Counted from the stretch's first letter, positions 1-12,080 are shown. The stretch: DNA of 64,000 bases from Perognathus longimembris pacificus (GCF_023159225.1 NC_063181.1:18626073-18690072), one strand, 5' to 3'. Made by a program: numbers and translations. Notes: generated by a model from the sequence alone, not told the origin.

Positions 1-57
1 GCCTTGCGAGCACGCGTTGAACAATGGAGTCACGCCGTCGATGGTTACTGCGTTGAC
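1..57 (-). CDS. ASB5: ASB5 coding exon 4, 5' part only (residues 129-147)
   Basis: The acceptor TTGGCTTAG lies at 66-58 on the minus strand. The exon then reads 19 whole codons to the window edge, VNAVTIDGVTPLFNACSQG, the start of the third ankyrin repeat of ASB5. It joins exon 3 in phase 0. The 57 bases contain seven CpG dinucleotides, unlike the other three exons and the AT-rich introns around it. The rest of this exon and the remaining ankyrin repeats and SOCS box are outside the window. Confidence 0.93.
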
Positions 58-746
58 CTAAGCCAAACCCACAATCTAAGAATGAGACTCGTACGTCATG
101 AAAAAGTAACTGAATTAATGAATACATTTCAAAAAAATATGTGATCCATTCATTGAGAAAATGTCTGCAATAATTATCTCTTACACATCCATAAGATGGC
201 TCTAAAACTTCTATAAAGAAACAGAAATATGATGTGGCAAATAATTCTCAGGAATTGGGCAGACAGATAATGAAAATCACGAGAAAAACTATATTCCAGT
301 ATGAAGCAAAAATGATTTTCAACACTGAGTTAAATTTTAGAAAGAAAAGAAAATGTAATAATGATGAGTTTTGATGACGCCAATTTGCTGATGGTGGGTA
401 CTTAACATTGTAATATCAGTCATTCAGTTTCTGATAATTTATCTAAAGAAAAATCATCCCAAAGATGAGAGAAAATATTATAGGCTTAATGAGCTTCATC
501 TATTGCTACTTTAGAGTCATGGAAGCAGAAAATAACCTAAATATTCCATATGCTTATGCAGCAGGTTGCCCATTCATATAATAGTGAGAAATTCCTTTTT
601 GAATCCCCTGAGAATGTTGAGGCAATTCAGGGCTTCATTTTTATTATGTTATTTTTAAAAACGATTGAGAAAAAGAAAAAAAAAGTAATTGTATTTGATA
701 CTCTGTCGGTGGATATGAAACTATGTGTGTTTGCAAAGGTGCTTAC
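58..746 (-). other. ASB5 intron 3
   Basis: Bounded by donor GTAAGC (746-741) and acceptor CTTAG (62-58). The 689 bases are AT-rich. I see no repeat family, RNA gene or other exon in them. Confidence 0.9.
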
Positions 747-854
747 ATTAGCTCCAGCTTCTAGAAGAGTTCTGGCACATGCAACATGATCTCCCAGGCA
801 GGCTTCATGCAATGGGGTGATGTGATCTATGGTTACTGCATTTACATTATAACC
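747..854 (-). CDS. ASB5: ASB5 coding exon 3 (residues 93-128)
   Basis: After the acceptor CACCTTTAG the exon encodes 36 residues, GYNVNAVTIDHITPLHEACL followed by GDHVACARTLLEAGAN, and stops at AAT|GTAAGC in phase 0. It is one ankyrin repeat: a beta-hairpin part (NVNAVTIDHI), then TPLHEACLGDHVACARTLLEAGAN forming the helix-turn-helix. It matches ASB5 closely. The variation from the version I remember (T-I-D-H-I against T-L-D-H-V) is conservative. The frame continues open into the intron but loses the ankyrin pattern immediately after the donor. Confidence 0.96.
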
Positions 855-930
855 CTAAAGGTGACACAAAAAGTTTTCAAAGGTGAGCACAAAAGTATAG
901 TAAATCACTCAAACCAATGTTATTTAGGAA

Positions 931-1735
931 TATTTTATTGTAAAGGTGATGTACAGAGGGGTTACAGTTATATAAGTAAGGTAATGGGTACATTTCTTTT
1001 TGAACAGTGTTATGTCCTTCCCTCATTTTTCCCACTTCTCCTATGCCTCCTTGCCCCCAAGTTGTAAAGTTCATTTGCAACATAGAGTCTAGTGAGAATC
1101 ACAGTTGTATTGATTCACCCTTTGTCACACTGTTTCTGTGATTCAGCTACTCTTCAATAAATCAGACCAGCTTATATACAAGACAAAGGGGACAGACATA
1201 AAAAACAGTGACAACAGGGCATAAACTAAAGGAAAAAAGAAAGAAAGTAAACAGAATAACTACAAATAGTACCTTATAAAAACCACTTCCTTCCAGTTTT
1301 TGGAGTATATTTTGATGAGCTTCATTTTATATGGTCCTATAGCTAGCTAACGAGCTATTTCTATCCTCTGCTAAGAATATCATAGACATATTCTAGTTAT
1401 TACAAATGAGGGACAATATGAAGCTTGTGTTTTTCTTTGTGTTTGGTTTGCTTTCCTTTATATAATTTTTACCAAGTCTTTCAATTTTCTTAATAACGGG
1501 TGATGTCATTTTTTCTGATGGCAGCAAAGAATTCCATTATGTATATATACCATGTTTTCTTCATCCATTCATCATCCAGGTATCTAAGTTGATTGCATAT
1601 CTTAGCTATGGTAAATAAAACTGCGATGAACATGGTTGTACTATTAGCTTTGATGTGGTCTTGTTTGTGGTCATTTGAGTAAATGCCCATGAATGGGATT
1701 GTTGAATAATATGGGAGCTCTATGTTTAGTCTTTT
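931..1735 (-). mobile_element. L1 3' fragment, minus strand (right part of one copy)
   Basis: The complement contains recognisable L1 3'-region text: plus-strand pieces around 1500-1690 read like the reverse complement of the conserved L1 tail about a growing host frame (ttccattatgtatatatacc, then aatgggattgttgaataat). The 3' end near 931-945 (complement: tacatcacctttacaataaaa) is shared with copies at about 16996, 26957, 27630 and 41755, defining this species' L1 3' end. A SINE interrupts the copy at 1736-1946. Confidence 0.85.
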
Positions 1736-1946
1736 TTTTTTTGCCAGTCATGGGGCTTGAACTCAGAGTCTGAGCACTGTTCCTGGTTTCTTTTTTGCTC
1801 AAGGCTAGCACTCTACCACTTGAGCTACAGGGCCACTTCTGTTTATTGTTTGTTTGTTTTTCTATATATGTGGTGCTGAGGAATCAAACCCACGGCTTTG
1901 TGTATTCGCAGCAAGCACTCTATCAGTAGGCCATATTCCCAGCCCT
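1736..1946 (-). mobile_element. ID-dimer SINE, minus strand, inserted in L1
   Basis: The plus strand reads poly(T), then the complement of the SINE consensus: aggactggc tail, cttgagccacag-type middle, and box-like ggttcgattcc counterpart near 1885. Flanking duplications are tatgtttagtctttt (1721-1735) and a similar block after 1946 with a short internal repeat. The insertion splits an L1 copy and so is younger than it. Confidence 0.85.
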
Positions 1947-2075
1947 TATGTTTATTTAGTCTTTTGAGGAACATCCATATTGCTTTCCAGAGTAGTTGAA
2001 CAAGTTTACATTCCCACCAACAGTGCAACAGCATTTCCTTTTGGCCACATCCCCACCAGCATCTATCAATATTAA
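1947..2075 (-). mobile_element. L1 3' fragment, left remainder of the SINE-split copy
   Basis: Continues the L1 text after the SINE: the plus strand reads tttacattcccaccaacagt and cacatccccaccagcat, both standard reverse complements of L1 near the ORF2 end. The element is 5'-truncated near 2075. Confidence 0.85.
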
Positions 2076-2279
2076 GGAAATATATTTTAAAGATTATAAA
2101 ACCTCATAGAAGCCAGTTTCTAGTTTATCAGGAATGGCCAGCTTAAATACTATCAAAGCCATTTTTCAATACTCCTTTGCCTTTTTCCTCTATGCAATCA
2201 CAGTTGATCTGAGAAGTCATTTTGTGAACCGTGGTGAACTATACGAACTCTGCCCTAGTTCTCTATGACTCTGACTGTT

Positions 2280-2610
2280 CTGGTATCCATTTGATTTTTT
2301 TGTTCTCTTCTTTCTTCTCTTCCAAGACTCAATGATATTTTATATTCATATCCACTGTTATAAAGCATTTATTTGCACATGTAATTTGTCTTTCTCTATC
2401 TAAATCATTTCATTTACTACCCTACCATTCCAGTTTTTATGGCTGAAGAATATTCCCTTGTCTATAGACATCACATTTTATGTGTTCATGGCTGAAGGGT
2501 ATCTGGGATGATTCCATGTTGGCTATTATGAAGAGTGCTGCAATGTTTACAGCACCGTAAATAGTTCTTTGATTTGGTGATTTCATTTTCTTTACAACTG
2601 GAAATATCCA
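2280..2610 (-). mobile_element. Older L1 fragment, minus strand
   Basis: The plus strand contains tttttatggctgaagaatat, gttggctattatgaagagtg and related phrases, diverged forms of the reverse-complemented L1 segment seen at 1500-1640. It is more decayed than the copy at 931-2075. Boundaries are approximate. Confidence 0.6.
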
Positions 2611-4425
2611 GACATAAAATAATGTTAAGAAGATGAAAATATTAATTATCCTGATTTTGTTTAGGTCCCAGTGTGTCCATGTATCAGGGTATCAAGTATA
2701 TTCCATAAATGCATGCAATTATTAATTTACTCAAATTTATTTGAACAAATCATTAAGGAAATAGAAACATTAACCACCTTGATTTGATATTTACATGTCA
2801 TACATATATATAAAGTAAACATGCTCTAACCCATAAATATATAAACCTCAAGAAAAATAATCCTGTTGTTCTAATACTGTAATACCTTGGCCTAAAATGT
2901 CTTAAATATTTTGTTCAATTAATAGATGAAGGCACATTTTCTTTAAAATTTACTGTGTTGATTTTTGAGGGTTTTTCTTTTACTTCTATCTTTCTCTCCC
3001 TTTTTCCTTCCTTCCTCCTTTCCTTCTTTCTTTTCTTTCTTTCTTTTTTTCTTGGTAAAACTAAAGACTATGTATGGTCTGTCCCAAACTAAAACAATTA
3101 AATATTATTAGGATATGAGATCCTTTGCCTTTTTGATATTATTAGTAATTCATTATTTGACAATCTTATATAAATACTAATATAGGAAGTATTTCAAGGC
3201 CAAATAGTCTCAGGTTACAGATCATGGTAATCTGAAACATTACTAACTCCAAAATGCATATCACAAGTCCTAAGATGAAACTCCAAAAATAGAGCTACAC
3301 ACTAAAGTTTTGTGACTATTAGGTGGCAAATTTTAAGATCCCTTAACTATCCTTTTGAAAGTTTCAAGTTCCTAGCCAGCAGTCTGGTTTGAAGTGCCTG
3401 ATTGCTGCTCACTAGAGAGACCAGATGGCAGGGTCAGAGGCTCTTGGTGAGCTTCTCACTGTTTTTGGTTGGCCTGATGATGAAGCATGGATACACATTG
3501 AGAAATACCCTGGAACTGCTTGACCCTATCCAAAGGATTACCCCTCGAAATTACTGACCTTTTTATAGGGTTTCATTTTCCCCATCATTAAGTGATGAGC
3601 AAAGAGTCACATGGTTGTCACAGAACTGGACATCCCCATGGAGACATCTCATACCCATATCCATTTTACAGAAGAAAAAAATGGAGCTTAGATAGTGCTA
3701 TGAGCTACATCAAATGCCAGTTTAGGTGTCCAAGTGTCTCGATTCCCAGACAGGACTGTTTAAATGAGACCACAAGACCACCCCTTTCTCATTCTTGGAA
3801 AATTCAATTCTCATTGATACCAGAAGGTAAAAATGTTATAACTTCCAGACCTAGGTATATATTTGAATAAGACAGGAATCTTTAAAACCAAAATACATAG
3901 CCCATAATAATTTCAGTTTCAGGAAGGAATTGATGTTTTGTTTTTAAATTTTTTTCCTTTGCTTTATTTGAAGAGCAAGTAAATTCTATTGCCTGCATTA
4001 TTTATGTTTATAGATTACCATAACATTGTTTTCCCAGGGGTCTGAATATTCTTTTTGTTTGTTTGTTTTGGGCTATTATGTAATTGAATGAAGTCTGAAA
4101 CAATTATTTGCACACATTTATGGAGGTAAGCATATTGAAAATGCTTAATAATCCCCAAATCCAATTACTAGTCACGTAAATATGTATATCAGTGAACAAA
4201 TATACTCTTTGAGAGATTCAAAACACTGAGGCCAATGATCATAACAAAATAGTTTGAATGGATATTCAAAAGCAAACCAGAAACTACTGACTTGCCTGAA
4301 TTGTATCAAAATGAAAAGGTTGTATAAAATGCATACAGTATTACTATGTTTACGTGACTGGTTTTAACAATCCTCCATGCTCATCAAAACAGGTGCATTG
4401 TAAACACAATGTGTAATATTTTTAC
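2611..4425 (-). other. Remainder of ASB5 intron 2
   Basis: AT-rich sequence without a repeat I can name, apart from a pyrimidine-rich CCTT/CTTT run at about 2985-3051. A 92-codon open frame at 3592-3870 has no recognisable motif and is taken as chance. The donor of exon 2 lies at 4425-4420. Confidence 0.6.
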
Positions 4426-4505
4426 CTGTGATAATAATGTCCTTAAAGCAAGAAGACGCCCTTGACTTGCAGCTTCGTGTAGTGGTGATCGATCTGCCCA
4501 AGAAC
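4426..4505 (-). CDS. ASB5: ASB5 coding exon 2 (residues 66-92)
   Basis: The acceptor reads TATTGACAG|GT on the minus strand; two bases complete Gly66, then the frame reads SWADRSPLHEAASQGRLLAL and RTLLSQ. This is the first ankyrin repeat of the protein: the SPLHEAASQGRL segment carries the typical ankyrin TPLHxAA pattern that opens the first helix. The exon ends CACAG|GTAAAA in phase 0. Its 80 nt is small but exactly restores the frame after the phase-1 intron. It lies about 32.2 kb downstream of exon 1 and about 3.6 kb upstream of exon 3. Confidence 0.96.
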
Positions 4506-5257
4506 CTGTCAATAAAAGAATAAATAAAAACATGAGGCCAAAGAAATCCCTCAAGGGCTCAGTCAATTACTACTATGATTCACACGAAACATTCAACAAG
4601 GTGACTGAGAGCCCTCAATTCCACACACTAGGAAATTTTATTCTTACCTGAAGGCAATTTCCAAAGTCCACAGGGCCATAATGCATGTTCTCGAACTCTA
4701 CACTAGATTCACTGTACCCTCTAAATTCCTCCAAAGAGGAGAGAAATTATAATTTGCAGATGGCCCCAAATGGCAGAAACAAAAAATATTTCATATATTT
4801 ACATACAACCAGAAAAAGATTAAAGCATTTTGGCATAGATGTCAACCCAAACAGTCACTTTATAATTTTTCTGGACTTCTCTTTTTTCCTCCTGGCCCCA
4901 AACTTCAGTTTATTAGCATGGCAGTAATCCTGTCTGTGCCACCCTAGGAGGGATTGGCAGGCAACCTCTTCCCCAACCATGTTCTGGAGAGTCTGGCCTT
5001 TTGGGGTCCCATCCTCTGGTTTTCCTCCCATTAGAAGAATCTCTCCTGTTGCACAAAGTCCCTTTTCCCTCTGTTCCTCAGTCCCCCTTGGCGCCCAGCT
5101 ACCACCCAGAATCATACAATCCTCTTTCATCTCTCACTTTACAACCACCCAGGTGAGTATAATGTATAATGATTTTTTCCCATTTCAACTCAATATGATG
5201 GATGCAATTTACTCAAAATGATATAATATTAGATGTTTTAAAATGATGAAGAAAACA

Positions 5258-5460
5258 GAGCTGGATGTCTGTGGCTCAGGCCTATAATCCTAGCTGAGAT
5301 CTGAGGACTGAGACATAAAGCAAGCAAGGGCCAGAGAGCCTCTAAGACCATTATGCCTAATTAACAACACAAAAGCTAGAATTGGAGTTGTTGCTCAAGT
5401 GATAGAACACTAGCTTAGAGAAAAAAGAGCTCAAGGACAGCACATTTTCACCAGAAAAAT
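5258..5460 (+). mobile_element. Old B1-head/ID-tail SINE, plus strand
   Basis: Begins with gctggatgtctgtggctcag and cctataatcctagctgagat, the 7SL-related B1-like head, then passes to an ID-like tail (gttgctcaagtgatagaaca, gagctcaaggacagc). It is heavily diverged and has no clear target-site duplication. Confidence 0.7.
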
Positions 5461-5921
5461 AATTTCACATCAAGGACTCAATTCTTAGGTAAAAGTAACC
5501 CTCACTGCAGAGAAAATCTTCCCAATGATCATGGTTGTTATCTATCTTGTCATTGACTACTTCTCTCTCTTTTTAAATTCATAGGGTACAAAAAATAAAA
5601 ATGTATTTAAAAAAACTGCTGATTCTAACACAATGGAAATAAATTCATTTAGCTATTAATCAGAAACATAAACTTTATGAAAAGTCTATCTCAAGCTTGT
5701 TTAATAGGTTGGGAAATATAGTTGAATGAATGCTGTGTTTTAGAAACCATCTCACTGTCCCTATTTTTTCAGATCGTTAAAAAGTCTGCATGTGATTTTG
5801 CCCGTGTCACTACATGTGGCCTTACCTGAGTTTTTTTATCACACCATAAGTAAACTGCCACTCATCGATCTTTTTATGCCTAATTACACAATAGCATTTG
5901 ATTAAAAATGTAATACTAGGG

Positions 5922-6135
5922 GGCTGGGGATATAGCCTAGTGGCAAGAGTGCCTGCCTCGGATACACGAGGCCCTAGGTTCGATTCCCCAGCACCACATA
6001 TACAGAAAAAACGGCCAGAAGCGGCGCTGTGGCTCAAGTGGCAGAGTGCTAGCCTTGAGCGGGAAGAAGCCAGGGACAGTGCTCAGGCCCTGAGTCCAAG
6101 GCCCAGGACTGGCAAAAAAAAAAAAAAAAAAAAAA
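5922..6135 (+). mobile_element. ID-dimer SINE, plus strand, young copy
   Basis: Intact dimer: first monomer ggctggggatatagcctagt with box B-like ggttcgattccccagc, second monomer gcgctgtggctcaagtgg through ccaggactggc, then a pure A tail of about 20. It is flanked by a perfect duplication gtaatactaggg (5910-5921 and 6136-6147). Diagnostic variants (ggccctaggttc, ttgagcgggaag) are shared with the copy at 48820. Confidence 0.95.
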
Positions 6136-6480
6136 GTAATACTAGGGGAGAAGGGAAAAGGAGGCCAGAGAAAGTCTTTATTGTTGGTTTATGAGCAATA
6201 TTAATAGCTATGCTGGACAGCATTTATTTTGTCTCTAGTAATGGGTAAGCCCTATGTACAAGGTCTATTCAGTTTTTGTAACAATGATCTGAGGGATGTG
6301 CAATGATGATTTCCATTTTAAAAATGAGGAAATGAAAATTGGCAAAAATTAAGTGACTTAGAGGAATATGTAACCCAAATGCCTAGGTTTTACTTCTTAC
6401 CACAATCCAACACTGCCTTCTTTGATTTGCTTATTGTCATACATACAGTAATATTCTACAGGGAAAGAAATCCCCCATCT

Positions 6481-6694
6481 AGGGCTGGGAATATGGCCTA
6501 GTGGCAAGAGTGCTTGCCTTGTGTACATGAAGCCCTGGGTTTGATTCCTCAGCACCACATATATAGAAAATGGCCAGAAGTGGTGCTGTGGCTCAAGTGG
6601 CAGAGGGCTAGCCTTGAGCAAAAAGAAGCCAGAGACAGTACTCAGACCTTGAGTTCAAGCCCCAGGACTGGCAAATAAAAAAATAAAAATAAAA
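6481..6694 (+). mobile_element. ID-dimer SINE, plus strand
   Basis: Full dimer from gggctgggaatatggcctag to ccccaggactggc with an A-rich tail. The flanks gaaagaaatccccc and gaaagaagtcccct look like a slightly diverged target-site duplication. Confidence 0.9.
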
Positions 6695-7201
6695 GAAAGA
6701 AAGAAGTCCCCTGTCCACAATATCTTCTCTCAAATGCTGATGGTATAAGTTTTATGGAAACAAGTACAACATGATGGCAGTTAATTCCTGCAATTTTGAG
6801 TTAGAAGCTGTATTTTTCTAAATTCTTAGAGTTTTTATGTCAGAAAACTAGTAAGAATTATATGTACTGAATGAAGATCCTCAACACTCTAATGATATCC
6901 TAAACAAAGACAACTTAATAATTTTAAAATTTGCCATCTTCATCTTTGGATCTAATGAGCTCAGAAACATTTTTCAGAGTTCTACCCCTTCTCCAGAATG
7001 ATTACTTTATGATGTCGGCAAACTGAGATCTTTTCACAAGACTTTGTTCAGTTCTTCCTTTAACAACAAGTACATTAAAGGCTATTTCAAAATTAATTTG
7101 TTTTCCAAAAATTCTGAAATCAATACAGAAAATTGGCTTATGCCACTGAGGTTAAGATGGGTTTGATCACAGTGTTCAATGATTCAGAAAAGATCAATTT
7201 G

Positions 7202-7345
7202 TAAGTCTTTCCTTTCTCCTCTTCTCTCCCTTCCCCTTCCTTTCTCCCCTCCCCTCCCCTCCTCTCCTCTTTTGTGCTCTCTTCCCCTCCCTTTCCCCAC
7301 CCACTCCTCCCTTGCCCTCCCCTCCCCTCCTTCTCTCCTCTCTTC
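7202..7345. repeat. Polypyrimidine CT-rich tract
   Basis: About 140 bases almost entirely C and T on the plus strand (tcccttccccttcctttctc and similar). It gives a spurious proline/serine/leucine-rich frame. Confidence 0.9.
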
Positions 7346-7944
7346 CTGCCTGAAGTTCAGAATGGCTTTGGTACCCCTTACTGCAACAGTCTTGGCATTA
7401 AGAGAAATGAATTGTTGATAAATCTTAACTAAATAAAAATATCTTTAGTCCTCACTAGACCGGTCATATAAATTTTCTTGTTTTAACCCTCCCAGAGATC
7501 CTTAGAAGGATACGAACCTATTATGCCCATTTTCCCAGCCAGGAAACTGTGACAGAAGAGACTGAAATTCACCCCAAATCTCAAAGTGTCTAGTTATAGA
7601 TATAAAACCTGAACTGCACCCTCTTTAACTAAAGAGACAATACAACATGCTAACTATTTTAGTAAACATTAATACTACAAATTTCTGTGAAAACTTTTGC
7701 TGTTATAAGTTATTTCACTGGTATATGTTTCTTCTAGTATCTGTATAAAATAAAACAGAGTGTTGCTCTGATAAGAGGCTTACAGACACAAAAAATGGTA
7801 AAAATATACAAAAAGCCAACCCATTCAAATTATTCTAAATTACCATTAATTTGGTCCTTTTCTAATGGTGGGTCTGTGTGTTATGTATTCTGAGAATTTT
7901 AATTTTAGGAAAAAAGGCCAGTGAAAATTAAGCCTTATCAAGTC

Positions 7945-8189
7945 TTTTTTTTTTTTTTAAACCGGTTGTGGGCTTGAACTCTGGGGCCTAGACACTGTCC
8001 CTAAATTTTTTTGCTCAAGGCTAGTGCTCTACCACTTGAGCCACAACACCACTTCCAGTTTTCCAAGTGGTTTACTGGAGATAAGAGTCTCAACAGACTT
8101 TCCTGCTCCAGGCTGGCTTTGAACCACAATCCTCAGATGTCAGCCTTCTCAGTGGCTAGGATTACAGGTTTAAGCCACCATTGTCCAGT
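7945..8189 (-). mobile_element. B1-head/ID-tail SINE, minus strand
   Basis: The plus strand opens with poly(T) and ends with the complement of the B1-like head (gtggctaggattacaggttt). In sense it runs B1-like head, then the ID-like gtggctcaagtggtagagca segment. It is flanked by ttatcaagtc on both sides (7935-7944 and 8190-8199). Confidence 0.92.
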
Positions 8190-11100
8190 TTATCAAGTCG
8201 TTATGGGAAGAAAATTAATGAAACACCCTAAAAATACCCTAGAAATGATACAATTTTTACCCATGTTTATCATTAGTCACAAAGCAATGAAGATCATGGT
8301 TTTAAATTTGAAGCACTGTAAGACTGTAATAAAGACAACTATATTTCCTTTACAGATAGATAAATACATATTTTATAAAATGTCTTAGCTTATCTAGAGG
8401 TGTCCATCTTGCTTGTCTAAAAACATAGTAAATCAGATATCCAAGTCTTTGATTTCTGCATTAACATTAGAATTTTTTGTATATTACTTCCTCGTAATGT
8501 GCATAGTCTTACTATATGTTTAAAGCTGAATTTTAATAATGTACAGTAATAATGTTGGTAGTAAATAAAATTTGGTGGCAATATAATAATTTATAAGAGA
8601 TTAGAGCATGATGCTTTTGCTAACTAAAATGCAAAAGTCACCGTCATAAAACAAATTCCTCTGGGGGAAATGACCATGAGATGAGTTCCAGCTTCAAAGG
8701 TAAAATTTGATAAATCATCCCTACTCTTTTATTTCATCATGAAAAAAAAATTGAGTGTGGATTGAAACGCTCGACTTCAGAACATATGCCAGTTTTCACT
8801 GTCAATATTTAAACAACAGAAAAGAAAACTCTTACTAGTTTTCAAAATCGTTTGCAAATGTGGAACCACAATATTCAGCTTAATCAACAGAGAAATGGCA
8901 AATTAGTAAAGGCTTTAACAGTCAATGCTCAAACATATGCTCAGATATAAGTCATTACTTGTCATTTGTATAATCATCTGGATTTTCCTTCCTATCTGAT
9001 ATAATAAAATTTTACATTAATTTATTTGTTAGACTTGGCATAACATTAAGATACACGCAGGATTTTAGGATACTGACTTTCCATAGCCTGCCTTTCAGTC
9101 ATCACTAGCTAGCATGATGATCAGATGTTGGGACTTGCAAACACCTCAGCCAGTGGCCTTTTGGATTCAGTTTGGACTCATTTCTTTCTATTAGTAAGAG
9201 CTTTCGCATCAGCAAAAACTAACAGTATTTGCATCCAAGGCCTTTGTATATTAGGCCTTTTTATATTCTTCCCCGCCAGCTACTCTCCTTTGCATCAAAA
9301 TGATTTCATTAGTCTTCTGAAAAATTTTAGCATATAATGTCTACAAAATAGCTATACAAGGGCCAAAATTAAGAATTGCTAGTGGAAAATGACAAAAGGG
9401 TTGACATTGATCAAGATGTACAACTACTGAAGAATAGTGTTTTTTTCTTTTTAATGCTGTTATATTTTCTTTCTGGAGTGGCAAGAAATAAAGTTAACCA
9501 ATCTTTTAAAAGAGTAATTTGTAGAACATGCATGCTTCCAAATAAAAATAATCTTTCATTTTGAATTCTGCTTTCTTAACTCAAACCTTACCTCATTTAC
9601 TTCTCAAAAATTTCTTAGAATTTTCTAACTCATCTTTGGAGCATATGAGGATTAAAAGATACTAGATAATGTTCTGTTTTCTAGTTACAATAAGTCTTTC
9701 CTCTTTCCTGTTTCTCCTCAATCAACCCTGAAAATTAGTAACTACAAATTTGTTTCTTTTTAATGTGTAACAATAAAGATCTTACTTTTCGTTATAGCTC
9801 TGTTTTACATAGGATTTATAAGCTTTCTTAACATCAAACAAAATATACCTACCTCAAGATCAAACACCACTACAAGATTATGCCCCTGAACTTCTATTTA
9901 GTAATTTTGTAATCTTATTAGACTTGGAGTGTCTAGAATAGAAGCAATAAAACCTCTACTCTAAAGATAATATTTTCAATCTAACGCATTAGAAGAAATT
10001 ATTCACAGTGAAATTGTTTTACACAATATCTAACTTTCATCATGCTGCTCAAATGCATACTGTTCCAGACTGTGCAACTATGCAGGAGGTAACTCTGCCT
10101 ATATTTAGAAATGGAACTGGTTTCTAGATATATGGTAGATTATTTACCAGGTGAAAGCCAGCCTTGTCTTGTAAACAACGCATTGCTAGAGGAAAAACAT
10201 TAATAGTTTTACCTGTAAATATATATATAATTTTGTAAAGATCTGTATCATACCTAAATCACCATCTCCCCAGGGGACTTCAAGCCAGCCACTGCTAAAA
10301 TAAATCCGACTCATATCAGCCTGGGAGGGGAAAATTCTTCACTTGTCACTTGCTAATTCTGTTCAGCCATTTTAGGAAGCCCTCTATTCCTTGTAATATG
10401 ATCCTTTACCTCCACAAAGAAAAGTAAGTAGCTTTTGGAAATCTGATTCACTTTCAGAATTGCTTTAAAAAAAATTGATTGCTCCTATTTATTTGAAAAT
10501 CTGATTGTCCTAGCTTATTTTTTCTTCTTATACTCTATGCTCTAGAGTAAGATATAAGAATTATAATTTGACCCATGTCTCTGGCTACAGTGAGACAATT
10601 TATTGTACAGAGTTTGTTCCCAGTCTAAGTGCTTCAGTGAAATGAAATGTAGACTCATGGAAAAACTCCCCAAGGATTAGCTCAAACTCATTTTTCCTTA
10701 CTGTTCTCAAAATAGGAAGTATACACACACAGAATTATAACAAGTTGAGAACAAGTGACATTTTCATACAAAAATTCCCCTTTCCTAATATATTCAATAC
10801 ATTTAAGCTCTCTTAGCTATACAATTTTAAATCAACCATCTTTTTCACAAACATTTTGCAAGGCTGTCTAATTTGAGGTCCTATTTTTCAAGACTTCTCT
10901 CAAATGTGTTTTGTATAATATTAAATCATTTTACTCACAAGTTTAAAAGTAGGTTAAGTTGCCAAGCATTTATTAGCTTTTGCTTTTATGCTTTGAGTCA
11001 AAAGACTGACAGAACAGGAATTCTTGAGGCCAAGCCTAATAAAGGAAAAATGCTTTTTTAACTAATGTCTCTAAGGATTGGCACTGTCCTGTCTTTTTAT

Positions 11101-11683
11101 TCTTACCCTCTCTGCAAAGTTCTCCAAAACCATGGTAGCCAAGATCTGAAACCAGGAAACCTTAAGTATACAAAACTAAAGCATGTGGGGTTTTTGTTGT
11201 TGTGTTGTGTTGTTAGGTTGTTGGTTTCTTTTTTTTTTTTTTTTTTTAAAGAAAAGTTCTCTTTTCACATACCCTCTGAATCCTTATGATCTTAAGCTCA
11301 GCTTTCACATCTGTATTCACTCTTGACATCCCTACTAGTTCTCTGGACATAAATATTATCTGCATTTTTTTATCTCAATACCAATACTCTCCTCTAAATA
11401 CAAGACTTTCATTTCCACCTGTCTAATTAATTTCTCCACTTTAACATCTAGATAGCAATTTGGTTTAACATGTCCCATACTGAACTCTAGACTTGCTCTT
11501 TCTAAAACCTCTCTCTCAGTAAATGGCAACTCAGTAAATGGCAATTTATCCAGTTGCTTCTATATTGCTTCTCTATTTTTCACACTTCACAGGCTAACAC
11601 CTGGAATCTCTTTTGCTTCAACCTTTCAAACATCAACAAAACTTTAACTATATCTCAACCACCACTACTAATAACTTGTTTCA

Positions 11684-12080
11684 GGGGCTGGGAATATGGC
11701 CTAGTGGCAAGAGTACTTGCTTCGTATACATGAAGCCCTGGGTTCGATTCCCCAGCACCACATATATAGAAATATGGCCAGAAGTGGCGCTGTGGCTCAA
11801 GTGGCGGAGTGCTAGCCTTGAGCAAAAAGAAGCCAGGGGGGCTGGGGATATGGCATAGTAGCCATAGTGCTAGTGGCCTAGTGGCAAGAGTGCTTGCCTC
11901 CTATACATGAGGCCCTGGGTTCAATTCCCCAGCACCACATATACAGAAAGTGGCCAGAAGTGGCGCTGTGGCTCAAATGGCAGAGTGCTAGCCTTGAGCA
12001 AAAAGAAGCCAGAGACAGTGCTCAGGCCCTGAGTCCAAGGCCCAGGACTGGCAAAAAAAAAAAAAAAAAAATAGTCTCTT
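11684..12080 (+). mobile_element. Compound ID SINE: tail-less copy fused to full copy
   Basis: A first copy runs from ggggctgggaatatggccta to aaaaagaagccagg and stops without its 3' end or A tail. A second complete copy begins at once (gggctggggatatggcatag, about 11838) and ends in an A tail. One duplication, aataacttgtttca, flanks the pair (11670-11683 and 12081-12094), so the two were probably inserted as one unit. The junction contains an extra short repeat of the 'catagt..cctagtggc' region. Confidence 0.9.

Noticed and set aside
5922..6135. tRNA gene (box A/B-like ggttcgattcc)
   Set aside because: The motif is the internal promoter of a tRNA-derived SINE with A tail and target duplications; there is no full cloverleaf.
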